Assembly (NCBI RefSeq): GCF_000805385.1
Contig: NZ_JTJW01000010.1
Coordinates: 847,021 to 911,020 of the forward strand
Direction: 5' to 3'
Source: Mycolicibacterium setense
GTDB taxonomy: Bacteria; Actinomycetota; Actinomycetes; Mycobacteriales; Mycobacteriaceae
DNA length: 64,000 nt
Shown here: one piece after another, positions 41,884 to 50,561 of the stretch
Layout: every line of letters begins with the position of its first letter
How positions within the stretch are numbered: the first letter of the stretch is position 1
Position numbers and translations under genes: made by a program
Notes under the pieces: generated by a model
Seen by the model: only the letters and a program-made list of their open reading frames with translations
Told to the model about the DNA's origin: nothing
The model's database searches: none

Positions 41884-42357
41884 ATGACTGTCAGCCAACG
41901 TGTTTGGTTATCCCCACAGGCTTACGAACGCCTGCAGATCGAGCTGTCGACGCTGCGCGATCTGATTACCCACGAAGCGGCCGAGGATTCCGACGAGAAT
42001 CAGGTGGCCGTTCAGCGGGCCCGCCAGACCCGCATCCAGCAGATCCACGATCTGCTGGTCAATGCCGTCATCGGTGAGGATCCGCCCGACGACGGCGTGG
42101 CCGAACCGGGCATGGTGTTGACGGTGCGTTACGACCAGACCGATGAGACCGAGACATTTCTGCTGGGTATCCGCGGCGCCGAGTACGGCGATCTGGAGGT
42201 CTATTCGGTGAACTCACCGCTGGGCGAGGCCATCGTCGGTGCGCGTCCCGGCGAGCAGCGTCACTGTCCGGTGCCCAGCGGGGAAGCCGTGCCGGTCACG
42301 CTGATCAGCGCGGTGCCGTTCGGGATGCATGAACCGATGGTCACGCAAGCCCGGTGA
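41884..42357 (+). CDS. Gre-family RNA polymerase secondary-channel factor (Rv3788-like)
   Basis: 157 residues. A short N-terminal coiled coil (about 10-65) is followed by a GreA/GreB C-terminal domain (VLTVRYDQTDETETFLLG, NSPLGEAIVGARPGE). The acidic residues at the coiled-coil tip differ from true GreA. M. tuberculosis Rv3788 of this size inhibits transcription rather than rescuing stalled polymerase. GGAAGGAGAG precedes the ATG. Its 3' end overlaps the convergent glycosyltransferase gene by 17 nt. Confidence 0.85.
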   Translation: MTVSQRVWLSPQAYERLQIELSTLRDLITHEAAEDSDENQVAVQRARQTRIQQIHDLLVNAVIGEDPPDDGVAEPGMVLTVRYDQTDETETFLLGIRGAEYGDLEVYSVNSPLGEAIVGARPGEQRHCPVPSGEAVPVTLISAVPFGMHEPMVTQAR

Positions 42358-43420
42358 TCAGCTGAGCCGCCCGTCCGGCGGCGTCGGTTGCCCGGATCTC
42401 CGCACCGATGGCCGCCGCGGCGTCAGCCCACCCTGGTTCAACGAGCAAGGTGATGATCGCGCGTCGGATCGCCTCGACCGACGCCGACCTGCGCAGCGTC
42501 AACCCGGCTCCGGCAGCGGCGATCGAACGCCCGATCAGCGGTTGGTCGGATAGACCGCTGGCCGGCATGATCAGCGTCGGGATCCCGTGGCCCAGTGCCC
42601 GGAACGTCGTAGCGTGACCGCCGTGCCCGACGAGCAGTGAACATGTCGGCAGCAGTTCGCCATGGTCGGCATAACCCTTGATATCCACATTCGGCGCACT
42701 GGGCAGCATGGCTGGGTCCATCACGCCGCCCGTCGTCACCACCGCATCCACCGGCAGCGTCGCCAATGCCTCGATAACACGCGCCAAGGTACGGCGCTGC
42801 CCCCGAAAGCCGTTGGTTGACATGCTGACAAGTACCCGCACACGAGCGTCCGGACTGTCGGGCTCGCGTGTACCGACTACCGCGCCAACCCATCGCACAT
42901 TGCGGGGCTGCGGCCGCAGGGAGTCCGGATCGAGACGCCGCACCGTCGCGACGATATTGAGGTCCGCGGAGTTCCACAGCCTGCTCACCCGATGCCCGTA
43001 GAACCATGCCGCCGCGCCGGCCCCCAGTCGGTGCGAGCCGTTCAGATAGTCACGAAACGTATGGCTGAACACCACATTCGGAATGTCGGCGTCCTGCACA
43101 GCCCGTAACGCCGGAAGCAACATGCAATCGACAACGGCGACGTCCGGCCTGTCTCGTTCACACAACTGCCGAACATCGTCACCGATGTTCGCGTCGTTGA
43201 ACATCGGTACCCACCGGAGCGGGCTTTGCTCGCGGCACGAGTCCCACGGCCGCGCAGTCGGGTAGGCCCAAAACGCGAGCCCGGCACGCTCGACTTCGCG
43301 CCGCAAGCTCTCATGTCCGATGACGCGAACCCGATCGCCTCGGTCTGCGACCGCCCGGGCCACGCCGACCATCGGCGGCACGTTGCCTCCGCCGTCCATC
43401 GTCACGAACAGAACGTTCAT
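42341..43420 (-). CDS. Glycosyltransferase of the UGT/MGT (GT1) type
   Basis: 359 residues of the GT-B fold. The N-terminal motif TMDGGGNVPPMVGVARAV is the acceptor side, and the C-terminal VGHGGHATTFRALGHGIPTLIMP is the nucleotide-sugar binding signature of macrolide or sterol glycosyltransferases. The acceptor is unknown. Transcription converges with the Gre-like gene and diverges from the TetR gene at 43461, its likely regulator. Confidence 0.82.
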   Translation of the reverse strand: MNVLFVTMDGGGNVPPMVGVARAVADRGDRVRVIGHESLRREVERAGLAFWAYPTARPWDSCREQSPLRWVPMFNDANIGDDVRQLCERDRPDVAVVDCMLLPALRAVQDADIPNVVFSHTFRDYLNGSHRLGAGAAAWFYGHRVSRLWNSADLNIVATVRRLDPDSLRPQPRNVRWVGAVVGTREPDSPDARVRVLVSMSTNGFRGQRRTLARVIEALATLPVDAVVTTGGVMDPAMLPSAPNVDIKGYADHGELLPTCSLLVGHGGHATTFRALGHGIPTLIMPASGLSDQPLIGRSIAAAGAGLTLRRSASVEAIRRAIITLLVEPGWADAAAAIGAEIRATDAAGRAAQLITGLA

Positions 43421-43460
43421 CGCGTCACGTCGCCCCTGAGCCGCAACTTACTCTGTTCGG

Positions 43461-44027
43461 ATGGCAGGTGAACGCAAGGGCACGCCAGGCAGCCTGACCG
43501 CCGACGACTGGATCCAGGCCGGGTACGCCCTGCTTGCCTCCGACGGGATGCGGTCGCTGAAGATCGAGCGGCTCTGCGAACAGATCGGCGCCACCCGGGG
43601 CAGCTTCTACTGGCACTTCACGGACATGAAGGGCTACCGGGCCGCCCTGGTGGCGTCGTGGAATGCCTTTCTCGAACAGGACCGCCGCGCGTTGGCCGAA
43701 CTCGAGGATCTGCCACCGCGCCAACGACTGTCGCAAATGATGAAGCAACTACTCAGTCCACAACACTGGATGCTGGAACGGGCGATGCGGGAGTGGGCCC
43801 GATCCGACGACATCGCCGCGGCCAACGTGCGCGCGGCCGATCACCGCGTCCTGGTCGCCGTCACCAAGGCCTACCTCGACTACGGGTTCAGCCCCGAGGA
43901 TGCGGGCCTCCGCGGCCAGGCCACCTTCGCCACGGGCATCGGGGCGCTGCATCTCATGGACTCGGCCGACGCGCTGACCACCGCCGACCGCTATGAACGC
44001 TTTCTGGACCTGATGCTGGCTCGCTGA
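43461..44027 (+). CDS. TetR-family transcriptional regulator
   Basis: 188 residues. The helix-turn-helix is SLKIERLCEQIGATRGSFYWHF. TACTCT lies 6 nt before the ATG, so the transcript is probably leaderless. It diverges from the glycosyltransferase gene by 40 nt and may repress it. The 3' end overlaps the convergent TetR gene by 37 nt. Confidence 0.85.
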   Translation: MAGERKGTPGSLTADDWIQAGYALLASDGMRSLKIERLCEQIGATRGSFYWHFTDMKGYRAALVASWNAFLEQDRRALAELEDLPPRQRLSQMMKQLLSPQHWMLERAMREWARSDDIAAANVRAADHRVLVAVTKAYLDYGFSPEDAGLRGQATFATGIGALHLMDSADALTTADRYERFLDLMLAR

Positions 44028-44611
44028 GCGGGCCGAGTCTCTGCGACGTCGGCGTCGATGATCGTGGCGAACAGGCGCTCGAACAGGTTGGTCAACTGGT
44101 CGGTATCGCTGTCGGTCAAGCCTGGGCTTCGCATCACCCGGCGCATCAGTAGGACACCGCTCATCACTGACAGCATCGCGTCGGTGCGGAGCTGCCGTCC
44201 GGGCTCGGGGAGCTGGCGGGCCAACCTCTGGCCGACGTGGCGCGCGATCGCGTCGCGAACGATGTTCACCGCAGCCGGGTTCGAGACCGAGCGGAGCATG
44301 ATCAGGAACGGTTCCAGCGGGTCGGCATCCGGGTCGGAGCGTTCGACCAGCGCCGTGGCCGCATCGCGGGCCAGGGCGTCTGGTTGCTCAGCGACGATCG
44401 TGGGGGGCGCGAACGAGGTTTCGACTGCCTCGGCGAACAGCTGTTCCTTGGAGCCGAAGTAACGGTTCACGAGCATCGCGGTGACCCCAGCGTCTCGCGC
44501 GATCTCACGAAGGCCGACGCCGTCATAGCCGGACAGCGCAAAGTGGCGGGTCGCCGATTGCAGGATCGCTTCGCGGGTGGCGGCGGCGTTGCGTGGTCGC
44601 GAGGAACCCAT
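43991..44611 (-). CDS. TetR-family transcriptional regulator
   Basis: 206 residues. The helix-turn-helix is VGLREIARDAGVTAMLVNRYF, followed by a TetR_C-type domain. TAGCGT lies 7 nt before the ATG on its strand (leaderless). It diverges from the SDR gene at 44711, and the gap holds a long palindrome that is its likely operator. The C-terminal 12 codons overlap the convergent TetR gene. Confidence 0.87.
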   Translation of the reverse strand: MGSSRPRNAAATREAILQSATRHFALSGYDGVGLREIARDAGVTAMLVNRYFGSKEQLFAEAVETSFAPPTIVAEQPDALARDAATALVERSDPDADPLEPFLIMLRSVSNPAAVNIVRDAIARHVGQRLARQLPEPGRQLRTDAMLSVMSGVLLMRRVMRSPGLTDSDTDQLTNLFERLFATIIDADVAETRPAQRASIRSRKRS

Positions 44612-44642
44612 GCCGAGAACGCTAGGGAATATCCGAGCACAA

Positions 44643-44683
44643 GTCTACGTCTGTATACCTATCGGATGTATACAGATGTAGAC
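44643..44683. promoter_or_regulatory. Long palindrome, probable TetR operator
   Basis: Arms 44643-44658 and 44668-44683 are complementary at 15 of 16 positions around a 9-bp centre. Part of it (GTATACCTATCGG) resembles the operators at 51789-53040. It is located between the divergent TetR and SDR genes. Confidence 0.7.
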
Positions 44684-44710
44684 ATCAAGCACCGAAAGTA
44701 GGTAACCGCG

Positions 44711-45577
44711 ATGCCGTATGTATTTCTGGTCTCGGGAGCATCCCGTGGTCTGGGCCGCGCGATCGTCGAGGCTGCGTTGGACGCGGGGCACCGTGTCGTC
44801 GCCGGAGTCCGCTCCGCCGCTGCCCTGGCCGACCTTGCCGCTCATGAACCGGATCGCCTCGCCGTCGTCGAACTCGACGTGACCGACGACGCCCAGGTGC
44901 GCGCAGCCGTCGCCACGGCGGTCGAGCGGTTCGGCAGACTCGACGTGCTGGTCAACAACGCGGGCTACGCGAACATGGCGGCGATCGAAGACTTCGACTT
45001 CGACGACTTCCGCACCCAGATCGACGCCAACTTCTTCGGCGTCGTGCGGCTCACCCAAGCCGCACTGCCCGTCATGCGCGCCCAGCGCGCCGGGCACATC
45101 ATCCAGATCTCGTCGGTGGGTGGGCGACTCGTGCGCGCCGGCCTGGGCGCCTACCAGTCGGCCAAGTGGGCAGTCACCGGATTCTCCGGCGTGCTCGCGA
45201 AGGAAGTCACACCTCTCGGAATCAAGGTCAGCGTGCTGGAACCCGGTGGCATGCGCACCGATTGGGCCGGATCGTCGATGCGGGTCGCCGCCGTCCGCGC
45301 GGAGTACGCCGGCACCGTCGGCGCGTCGATCGCCCAAAGCACTCCGGAGAACCTCGGTGCCAGCGATCCCGCCAAGGTGGCCGAACTGGTCCTCACCATC
45401 GCCGAGATGAGTGATCCCCCAGAGCGGTTGCTGGTCGGCCCCGATGCCTACCGGTACGCCACCGCTGCCGGGCGCGACCTGCTCGCCGACGACGAGAAGT
45501 GGGAGGCCCTCAGCCTGTCCACCGCGGCCGATGACGTCACCGCCGAACAGGTCGACCCGCTGGGAGCCGCCAAATGA
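44711..45577 (+). CDS. Short-chain dehydrogenase/reductase
   Basis: 288 residues of the classical SDR fold. The cofactor motif is SGASRGLG, then DVTDDAQV, NNAGYAN, and the active site SSVGG...YQSAKWA. It probably uses NAD(P)H, and the substrate is unknown. Regulation by the divergent TetR is likely from the operator upstream. A palindromic element follows the stop. Confidence 0.88.
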   Translation: MPYVFLVSGASRGLGRAIVEAALDAGHRVVAGVRSAAALADLAAHEPDRLAVVELDVTDDAQVRAAVATAVERFGRLDVLVNNAGYANMAAIEDFDFDDFRTQIDANFFGVVRLTQAALPVMRAQRAGHIIQISSVGGRLVRAGLGAYQSAKWAVTGFSGVLAKEVTPLGIKVSVLEPGGMRTDWAGSSMRVAAVRAEYAGTVGASIAQSTPENLGASDPAKVAELVLTIAEMSDPPERLLVGPDAYRYATAAGRDLLADDEKWEALSLSTAADDVTAEQVDPLGAAK

Positions 45578-45592
45578 CGACAACGCCAAGCC

Positions 45593-45649
45593 CGAATCTG
45601 AACTTATGTGTCACATTTCTCTGAAAGTTCGTACATAAGCTCAGATTCG
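45593..45649. repeat. AT-rich palindromic element between convergent genes
   Basis: 17-bp arms (45593-45609 and 45633-45649) match at 16 positions and enclose a 23-nt loop. It fills almost the whole gap between the SDR and polD1 stops. It probably terminates both transcripts. It differs in sequence from palindromes A-C. Confidence 0.75.
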
Positions 45650-45654
45650 ACGAG

Positions 45655-46707
45655 CTAGAGCCGATTGCCGTCCTCGTCCCAGTTCTCGGCGACTTTCTTG
45701 CTGGGCTGCACCCGGGGCGGCTCGCCCGGCATCTTCGGATAGCTCGGCGGATACGGCAGATCCCCGAGGCCACGCTCCTCATCGGCGGCCACCAGGTCGA
45801 GCAGAGGTTTGATCGACTGCTTCTTCGATTCGATGTCGGCCCATGGATCTTCGCGTCCGGCAAGGAAATCCGGCACAGTGGCGATGGTGTAGTCGTCGGG
45901 ATCGGCCGTGCGGAGCTCTTTCCAGGACAACGGTGTCGACACCGTTGCGATGGGGGTCTTGCGGGCCGAGTACGCCGAGGCGAAGGTGCGGTCACGGGCG
46001 TTCTGGTTGTAGTCGATGAACAGCCGCTCGCCCCGCTCTTCCTTCCACCACGATGTGGTGACCGCGTCAGGCGCACGGCGTTCGACCTCGCGGGCCAGTG
46101 CGATGCCGGCGCGACGGACCTCGATGAAATCCCAGTCAGTCTTGATCCGGAGGAAGACGTGCACCCCACGGCCGCCGGAGGTCTTCGGGTAACCGACCAG
46201 ACCCAACTCGTCGAGCAGCGGCTTGAGCACATCGCACGCGACCGCGGCGGCCTCGGCGAAGCCGGTACCCGGCTGCGGGTCCAGGTCGATACGCAGTTCG
46301 TCGGGATGCTCGGTGTCCGGGCATCGAACCTGCCAGGGGTGCAACGTGATGGTGCCCATCTGCGCGGCCCACGCGATGGCCGCCGGGTGGGTCACCTTGA
46401 GAGCATCGGCGGTGCGTCCGGACGGAAAGGTGACGACGCACGTCTCCAGGTAGTCGGGGTGCTTCTGCGGCACCCGCTTCTGGTAGATCTCCTCGCCCTC
46501 GATCCCGTCGGGGAATCGTTGCAGATGGGTGGGCCGGTCCTTCAGCAGCGCGACCATCCGATCGGCGACACTGAGGTAGTACTCCATCAGCTTGCCCTTG
46601 GTGCCGTCCTTGCCGAGCTTCGGGTAATACACCTTGTCCGGACTGGTGAACCGGACCTTGATCCCGTCGACGTCGAGTTCGGTTGCTCCTCCGGCTTTTT
46701 CAGCCAT
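45655..46707 (-). CDS. polD1: LigD-type primase-polymerase (PolD1-like)
   Basis: 350 residues corresponding to the polymerase domain of LigD as a separate protein, as in Rv3730c and M. smegmatis PolD1. The catalytic Asp pair is in ELRIDLDPQPG, with TSGGRGVHVF and FIDYNQNARDRT as further motifs of the archaeo-eukaryotic primase family. The family performs gap filling in base excision and break repair and prefers ribonucleotides. It begins right after ligC1 ends (1-nt gap), so repair synthesis and sealing are coupled. The C-terminal segment has the variable Pro-rich tail. Confidence 0.9.
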   Translation of the reverse strand: MAEKAGGATELDVDGIKVRFTSPDKVYYPKLGKDGTKGKLMEYYLSVADRMVALLKDRPTHLQRFPDGIEGEEIYQKRVPQKHPDYLETCVVTFPSGRTADALKVTHPAAIAWAAQMGTITLHPWQVRCPDTEHPDELRIDLDPQPGTGFAEAAAVACDVLKPLLDELGLVGYPKTSGGRGVHVFLRIKTDWDFIEVRRAGIALAREVERRAPDAVTTSWWKEERGERLFIDYNQNARDRTFASAYSARKTPIATVSTPLSWKELRTADPDDYTIATVPDFLAGREDPWADIESKKQSIKPLLDLVAADEERGLGDLPYPPSYPKMPGEPPRVQPSKKVAENWDEDGNRL

Positions 46708-46708
46708 C

Positions 46709-47767
46709 TCAGCCTTCCTTCGCCAGGACGTCGTACAGGTCGTAGTTCAATGGCACATCGAGCTGGTCGAACGTGCAGCTCGACGGATCGCGGTCGGGGC
46801 GCCAGCGGATGAACTTCACCGCATGCCGGAATCGCCTGCCGTTCACGGTGTTACCTTCCATCTGGTCATACGCCACCTCGCATACCCGCTCGGGGCGCAC
46901 CGGAATCCAGCGCTTGTCGGCAGCCGAGTTCCAGCGGCTGGGATCGCCCTCACGCACTTCATCGCCCTCCCGCAGCGGCTCCAGGTCGGCCAACAGCTTG
47001 AGCCGGTCCTTGACGCTGAACGAGGCTGCGCCACCGACCATCTGCAGCTCGCCGTCGGCGCGGTACAGGCCGAGCAGGATCGATCCGACTCCCTCCCCGC
47101 TCTTGTGGATGCGGTAACCGATCGCCACGCAGTCGGCGTCGCGGTGATGTTTGACCTTCACCATCTCCCGCTTGCCCGGCAGGTAGGGGCCGTCGAGTTT
47201 CTTCGCGATCACGCCGTCCAAGCCGGCGCCCTCGAAGGTCTGCAACCACTGCGCACCGAGTTCGGGATCCTCGGTGGTGCGGGTGACGTGACACCACTGC
47301 TTCGATTTCACGGCGGCGACCAGCGCCTCACGCCGGGTCCGGAACGGTTCTTGCAGCAGAGACTGGTCGCCCGTGGCGAGCGCGTCGAATCCGATGAAGT
47401 GCGCCGGGGTCTGTTCGGCGAGCATCCGCACCCTGGACTCCGCGGGGTGGATGCGCTGCGACAACGACTCCCAGTCCAGACGCACCCGACCGTCGACCTC
47501 ACGCGGCACCACGACTTCGCCATCGAGGACACAGCGGTCGGCGAGTTCGTCGCGCAGCGCGTCGAGCAGCTCGGGGAAGTAGCGTCCGAGTTCCTTTCCG
47601 CTGCGTGACTGCAGCACCACCTCGTCACCGTCGCGGAACACCAGCGCCCGGAAGCCGTCCCATTTCGGTTCGTAGGACCAGACACCCGCTTCGTCAGGCA
47701 CCTTCACCTGCGCTTTGGCGAGCATCGGTTCCAGCGGCGGCAGTACGGGTAGGTCCACAATCACCAT
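46709..47767 (-). CDS. ligC1: ATP-dependent DNA ligase LigC1-like
   Basis: 352 residues. The adenylated Lys35 lies in motif I E-P-K-W-D-G-F-R; later motifs are VLDGEVVVP, FIGFDALA, GLDGVIAKKLD and KVKHHRDADC. It is a minimal ligase with an OB-fold C-terminus, and lacks LigD's nuclease and polymerase domains. These ligases seal nicks in base excision repair. polD1 follows directly in the same operon. Start ATG 47767; a nearby GTG is possible. Confidence 0.92.
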   Translation of the reverse strand: MVIVDLPVLPPLEPMLAKAQVKVPDEAGVWSYEPKWDGFRALVFRDGDEVVLQSRSGKELGRYFPELLDALRDELADRCVLDGEVVVPREVDGRVRLDWESLSQRIHPAESRVRMLAEQTPAHFIGFDALATGDQSLLQEPFRTRREALVAAVKSKQWCHVTRTTEDPELGAQWLQTFEGAGLDGVIAKKLDGPYLPGKREMVKVKHHRDADCVAIGYRIHKSGEGVGSILLGLYRADGELQMVGGAASFSVKDRLKLLADLEPLREGDEVREGDPSRWNSAADKRWIPVRPERVCEVAYDQMEGNTVNGRRFRHAVKFIRWRPDRDPSSCTFDQLDVPLNYDLYDVLAKEG

Positions 47768-47966
47768 CCTGGTTCATCGGTTCTCATGGATCTAGACCGC
47801 CGCGCCACCGCCAACTCATCGCGCCGACGCCGGCGGCGGGTGGGACCAGTCACGCTCTGCTTGACGCATGCCGTGGGGCCGCCTGAAACCCTGTGCTCCC
47901 GCTCTTGCCTCGCGACTCGGCCGGCGCACGATGTTGAGTAGCCAGAACGCCGGAGTTTCACACGCC

Positions 47967-48968
47967 CTACATCAGATCGACGACGACCTTGCCCTTTGCC
48001 CGCCCTCGGTCGATGTAATCCAGAGCGTCCTTGGTCGATTCGAACGGGAAGACCTTCTCGACAACTGACCGAATGACGCCTTGATCGATGAGGGAGGTGA
48101 TCGCGCTCAGTTGTTCGCCGTCGGCCCGCATGAACAAGAATGAGAACGTCACATTGCGCGCCCTGGCTTTTCGCCTCGCGCCGAAACTCAACACCCGCAC
48201 GATCGACTTGACGTACCAAGGCAGCCCGATTTCGTCGGCAAAGGCCGGATCCGGGGGACCGGATATGGAGATGAGCCTCCCGCCCGGCTTGAGCACCCGC
48301 AGGGATTTGTCCAGCGTCTTGGAGTCCTGGCTGTGCAGTACGACGTCGTAGCCGTGCAGCTTGGTCTCGAAGTCCTCCGTCTTGTAGTCGACGAGGACAT
48401 CCGCCCCGAGCGCCCTGACCAGTTCGAAGTTGGCGGCGCTGGCGGTAGTGGCGACCGTCGCACCCAGGTGTTTGGCCAGCTGGATGGCGAACGTTCCCAC
48501 CCCGCCGGTGCCCGCCTGGATGAACACCTTCTGCCCGGGTTGTACGTTCGCCTTCTCGACGAGGGCCTGCCACGCGGTCAAGCCGACGAGTGGAACGGAA
48601 GCCGCTTCCACCATGCTGAGCTCTCTCGGCTTCAGAGCAACGTCGGCTTCGTTCATCGAGATGAACTCCGCGAAGGTGCCGATCCGGTCCTTGTCCGGTC
48701 GCGCATACACCTCGTCGCCGGGCTTGAAGCGCCGCACCCGTGCTCCCACCTGCACGACGACGCCGGCCACGTCGTTGCCCAGAACCAGCGGGAATCGATA
48801 GGGCAGGAAGATCTTGAATTCCCCGGCAGCGATCTTCGTATCCAGGACGTTCACGCCGGCCGCATGGACCTGGACGAGTACGTCGTTGTCTCCGACATGG
48901 GGCTGCGGCAGGTCGACGATGCGGCCGCCGTCCTTGCTCTTGTAGCGATCGATCGCGAAGGCTCTCAC
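47967..48968 (-). CDS. MDR-type NADP-dependent oxidoreductase (quinone oxidoreductase-like)
   Basis: 333 residues of the zinc-free medium-chain dehydrogenase/reductase family. It has the N-terminal GroES-like fold and a nucleotide-binding IQAGTGGVGTFAIQLAK motif. It is the last gene of a five-gene operon and overlaps the SDR gene by 4 nt. It would reduce an enone or quinone-like substrate. About 200 nt without features separate its stop from ligC1. Confidence 0.87.
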   Translation of the reverse strand: MRAFAIDRYKSKDGGRIVDLPQPHVGDNDVLVQVHAAGVNVLDTKIAAGEFKIFLPYRFPLVLGNDVAGVVVQVGARVRRFKPGDEVYARPDKDRIGTFAEFISMNEADVALKPRELSMVEAASVPLVGLTAWQALVEKANVQPGQKVFIQAGTGGVGTFAIQLAKHLGATVATTASAANFELVRALGADVLVDYKTEDFETKLHGYDVVLHSQDSKTLDKSLRVLKPGGRLISISGPPDPAFADEIGLPWYVKSIVRVLSFGARRKARARNVTFSFLFMRADGEQLSAITSLIDQGVIRSVVEKVFPFESTKDALDYIDRGRAKGKVVVDLM

Positions 48969-49657
48969 GGCAGGCGCTCGCGGATCGGCTTGTCCATCTG
49001 CGCACGCACCGCGCGGGTCATCTCATCTGCCAGCACCTCGTCGGCGCCGGACTCGATACCGTCGAGCACTTGACGGACCACGTCGGCGGGGTCGGACTTG
49101 GGAGCGTCCGCGAACGTGGCCATGTCGGTGTCCACCAGGCCCACGTAGACGCCCACCACCTGCACACCACGCGACCCGAGTTCGAGCCGCATCGAGTCGG
49201 TGGCACTCCATAGCGCGGCCTTCGTCACCCCGTAGCTCGCGCCGATGGGCATCCATGCGAGCACGGAGGCGACGTTCACGATCGCACCGGACCTTTCCGC
49301 GATCCGGTCGGCGAATGCGGATGCCATCGCCAGCGGGCCGAACAGGTTCGTCTCCATCTGTTCGCGCAGACCGGAGCTGTCCCGGTCGAGGACCGAGGCC
49401 GCGCGGACGATGCCGGCGTTGTTGATCAGAACGCTGACGTCGGAGGCCACTTCGGCGGCTGCGGCCACGGATTGCGCGTCGGTGACATCGAGTTGAAGCG
49501 CAACGACGCGCGGGTCTGCGACGTCGATTGTCCGCGGATCACGGGCAGCCGCATAGACTTTCGCCACACCACGGTCGAGGAGCTGCGTTACGTACTCGCG
49601 GCCCATGCCGCGGTTGGCTCCGGTGACCAGCACTGTCTGCTCGGTGAGAGAGGTCAT
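48965..49657 (-). CDS. Short-chain dehydrogenase/reductase
   Basis: 230 residues. Motifs are TGANRGMGREY, DVTDAQSV, NNAGIV and the active site VASVLAWMPIGASYGVTKAAL (Tyr-x3-Lys). It shares a TGATG junction with the hydrolase gene upstream and a 4-nt overlap with the MDR gene downstream. Substrate unknown. Confidence 0.87.
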   Translation of the reverse strand: MTSLTEQTVLVTGANRGMGREYVTQLLDRGVAKVYAAARDPRTIDVADPRVVALQLDVTDAQSVAAAAEVASDVSVLINNAGIVRAASVLDRDSSGLREQMETNLFGPLAMASAFADRIAERSGAIVNVASVLAWMPIGASYGVTKAALWSATDSMRLELGSRGVQVVGVYVGLVDTDMATFADAPKSDPADVVRQVLDGIESGADEVLADEMTRAVRAQMDKPIRERLP

Positions 49658-50523
49658 CAGATGCTCGATCCCAGGAATTCGAGCGCCTCGGGGACGAACC
49701 GCTCGTGGGCCTGGAAGATGCCGCCGTGTCCGGCGTCGGGGTAGATGCGCAGCGTCGCATCGGGCAGGCGCTGAGCCAGGTCGTAGGAGTTGCGTGTCGG
49801 GACCATACGATCGTCATCACCGTTGGCCACAAGCACGGGTTGACGGATCGTCGATAGGTCGGCCGGCTTCTCCAGGCCCCAGGCGTGGATCGCCTTGAGC
49901 TGCGTCCGGAATGCGCCGAGCGCCATCGCCTTGTCCCGATCATCGGTGCGTTCCCTCAGCCGTTTGATGAACGCCTTGGCCTCCGACTTGCCATGACCGG
50001 TCCGGGTGAAGAACAGCAGTTCCTTGGGATCCTTGAATGTGGCGAATGCGTGAAGTGTGTCGAGGTAGGTCAGCTTCGTCACGTTCGCGATGCCTTCGCC
50101 TCCCGCGGGCCCCGTCCCCGCGAGGATGATCTTGCGCACCAGTGCGGGCTGCTGCTGCGCGATCACTTGCGAGACCATTCCGCCGAGGGAGAACCCGAGA
50201 AGATCGACCTGCTCGAGTCCGAGCGCACGGATGAACGCCACGGCGTCGTGCGCCATGGCCTCGACGGAGTCTGGTGTCTTGCCTTCGGAGCCACCGACGC
50301 CGCGATTGTCGAAGGTGATCACGCGGTGCTTGGCCGCGATACCGTCGACAACTCTCGGATCCCAGTTGTCGAGGTTGGCGGCCAGGTGATTGAGGAAGAC
50401 CACCGGTACGCCGGTGTCGACGCCCAGCTCTCGGTAGACGAATCGAGTTCCGTCCACGGAGACCGACTTCGTCGGCGCGTTCTGGTACGACGTACCAGGC
50501 CGGGTGCTTCGTTTGGCTGTCAT
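49657..50523 (-). CDS. Alpha/beta hydrolase
   Basis: 288 residues. Motifs are FLNHLAANLDNWDP, TFDNRGVGGSEG, the nucleophile elbow GFSLGG, NGDDDRMVP with the acid, and GHGGIFQ with the catalytic His. The chain is similar to non-haem haloperoxidase or carboxylester hydrolase proteins. The start at 50523 has AAGGAAAGGAA upstream and is preferred over 50565. Part of the five-gene operon. Confidence 0.87.
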   Translation of the reverse strand: MTAKRSTRPGTSYQNAPTKSVSVDGTRFVYRELGVDTGVPVVFLNHLAANLDNWDPRVVDGIAAKHRVITFDNRGVGGSEGKTPDSVEAMAHDAVAFIRALGLEQVDLLGFSLGGMVSQVIAQQQPALVRKIILAGTGPAGGEGIANVTKLTYLDTLHAFATFKDPKELLFFTRTGHGKSEAKAFIKRLRERTDDRDKAMALGAFRTQLKAIHAWGLEKPADLSTIRQPVLVANGDDDRMVPTRNSYDLAQRLPDATLRIYPDAGHGGIFQAHERFVPEALEFLGSSI

Positions 50524-50561
50524 GCTCAGTTCCTTTCCTTGCTTCTGATGTGACGTCGTCG

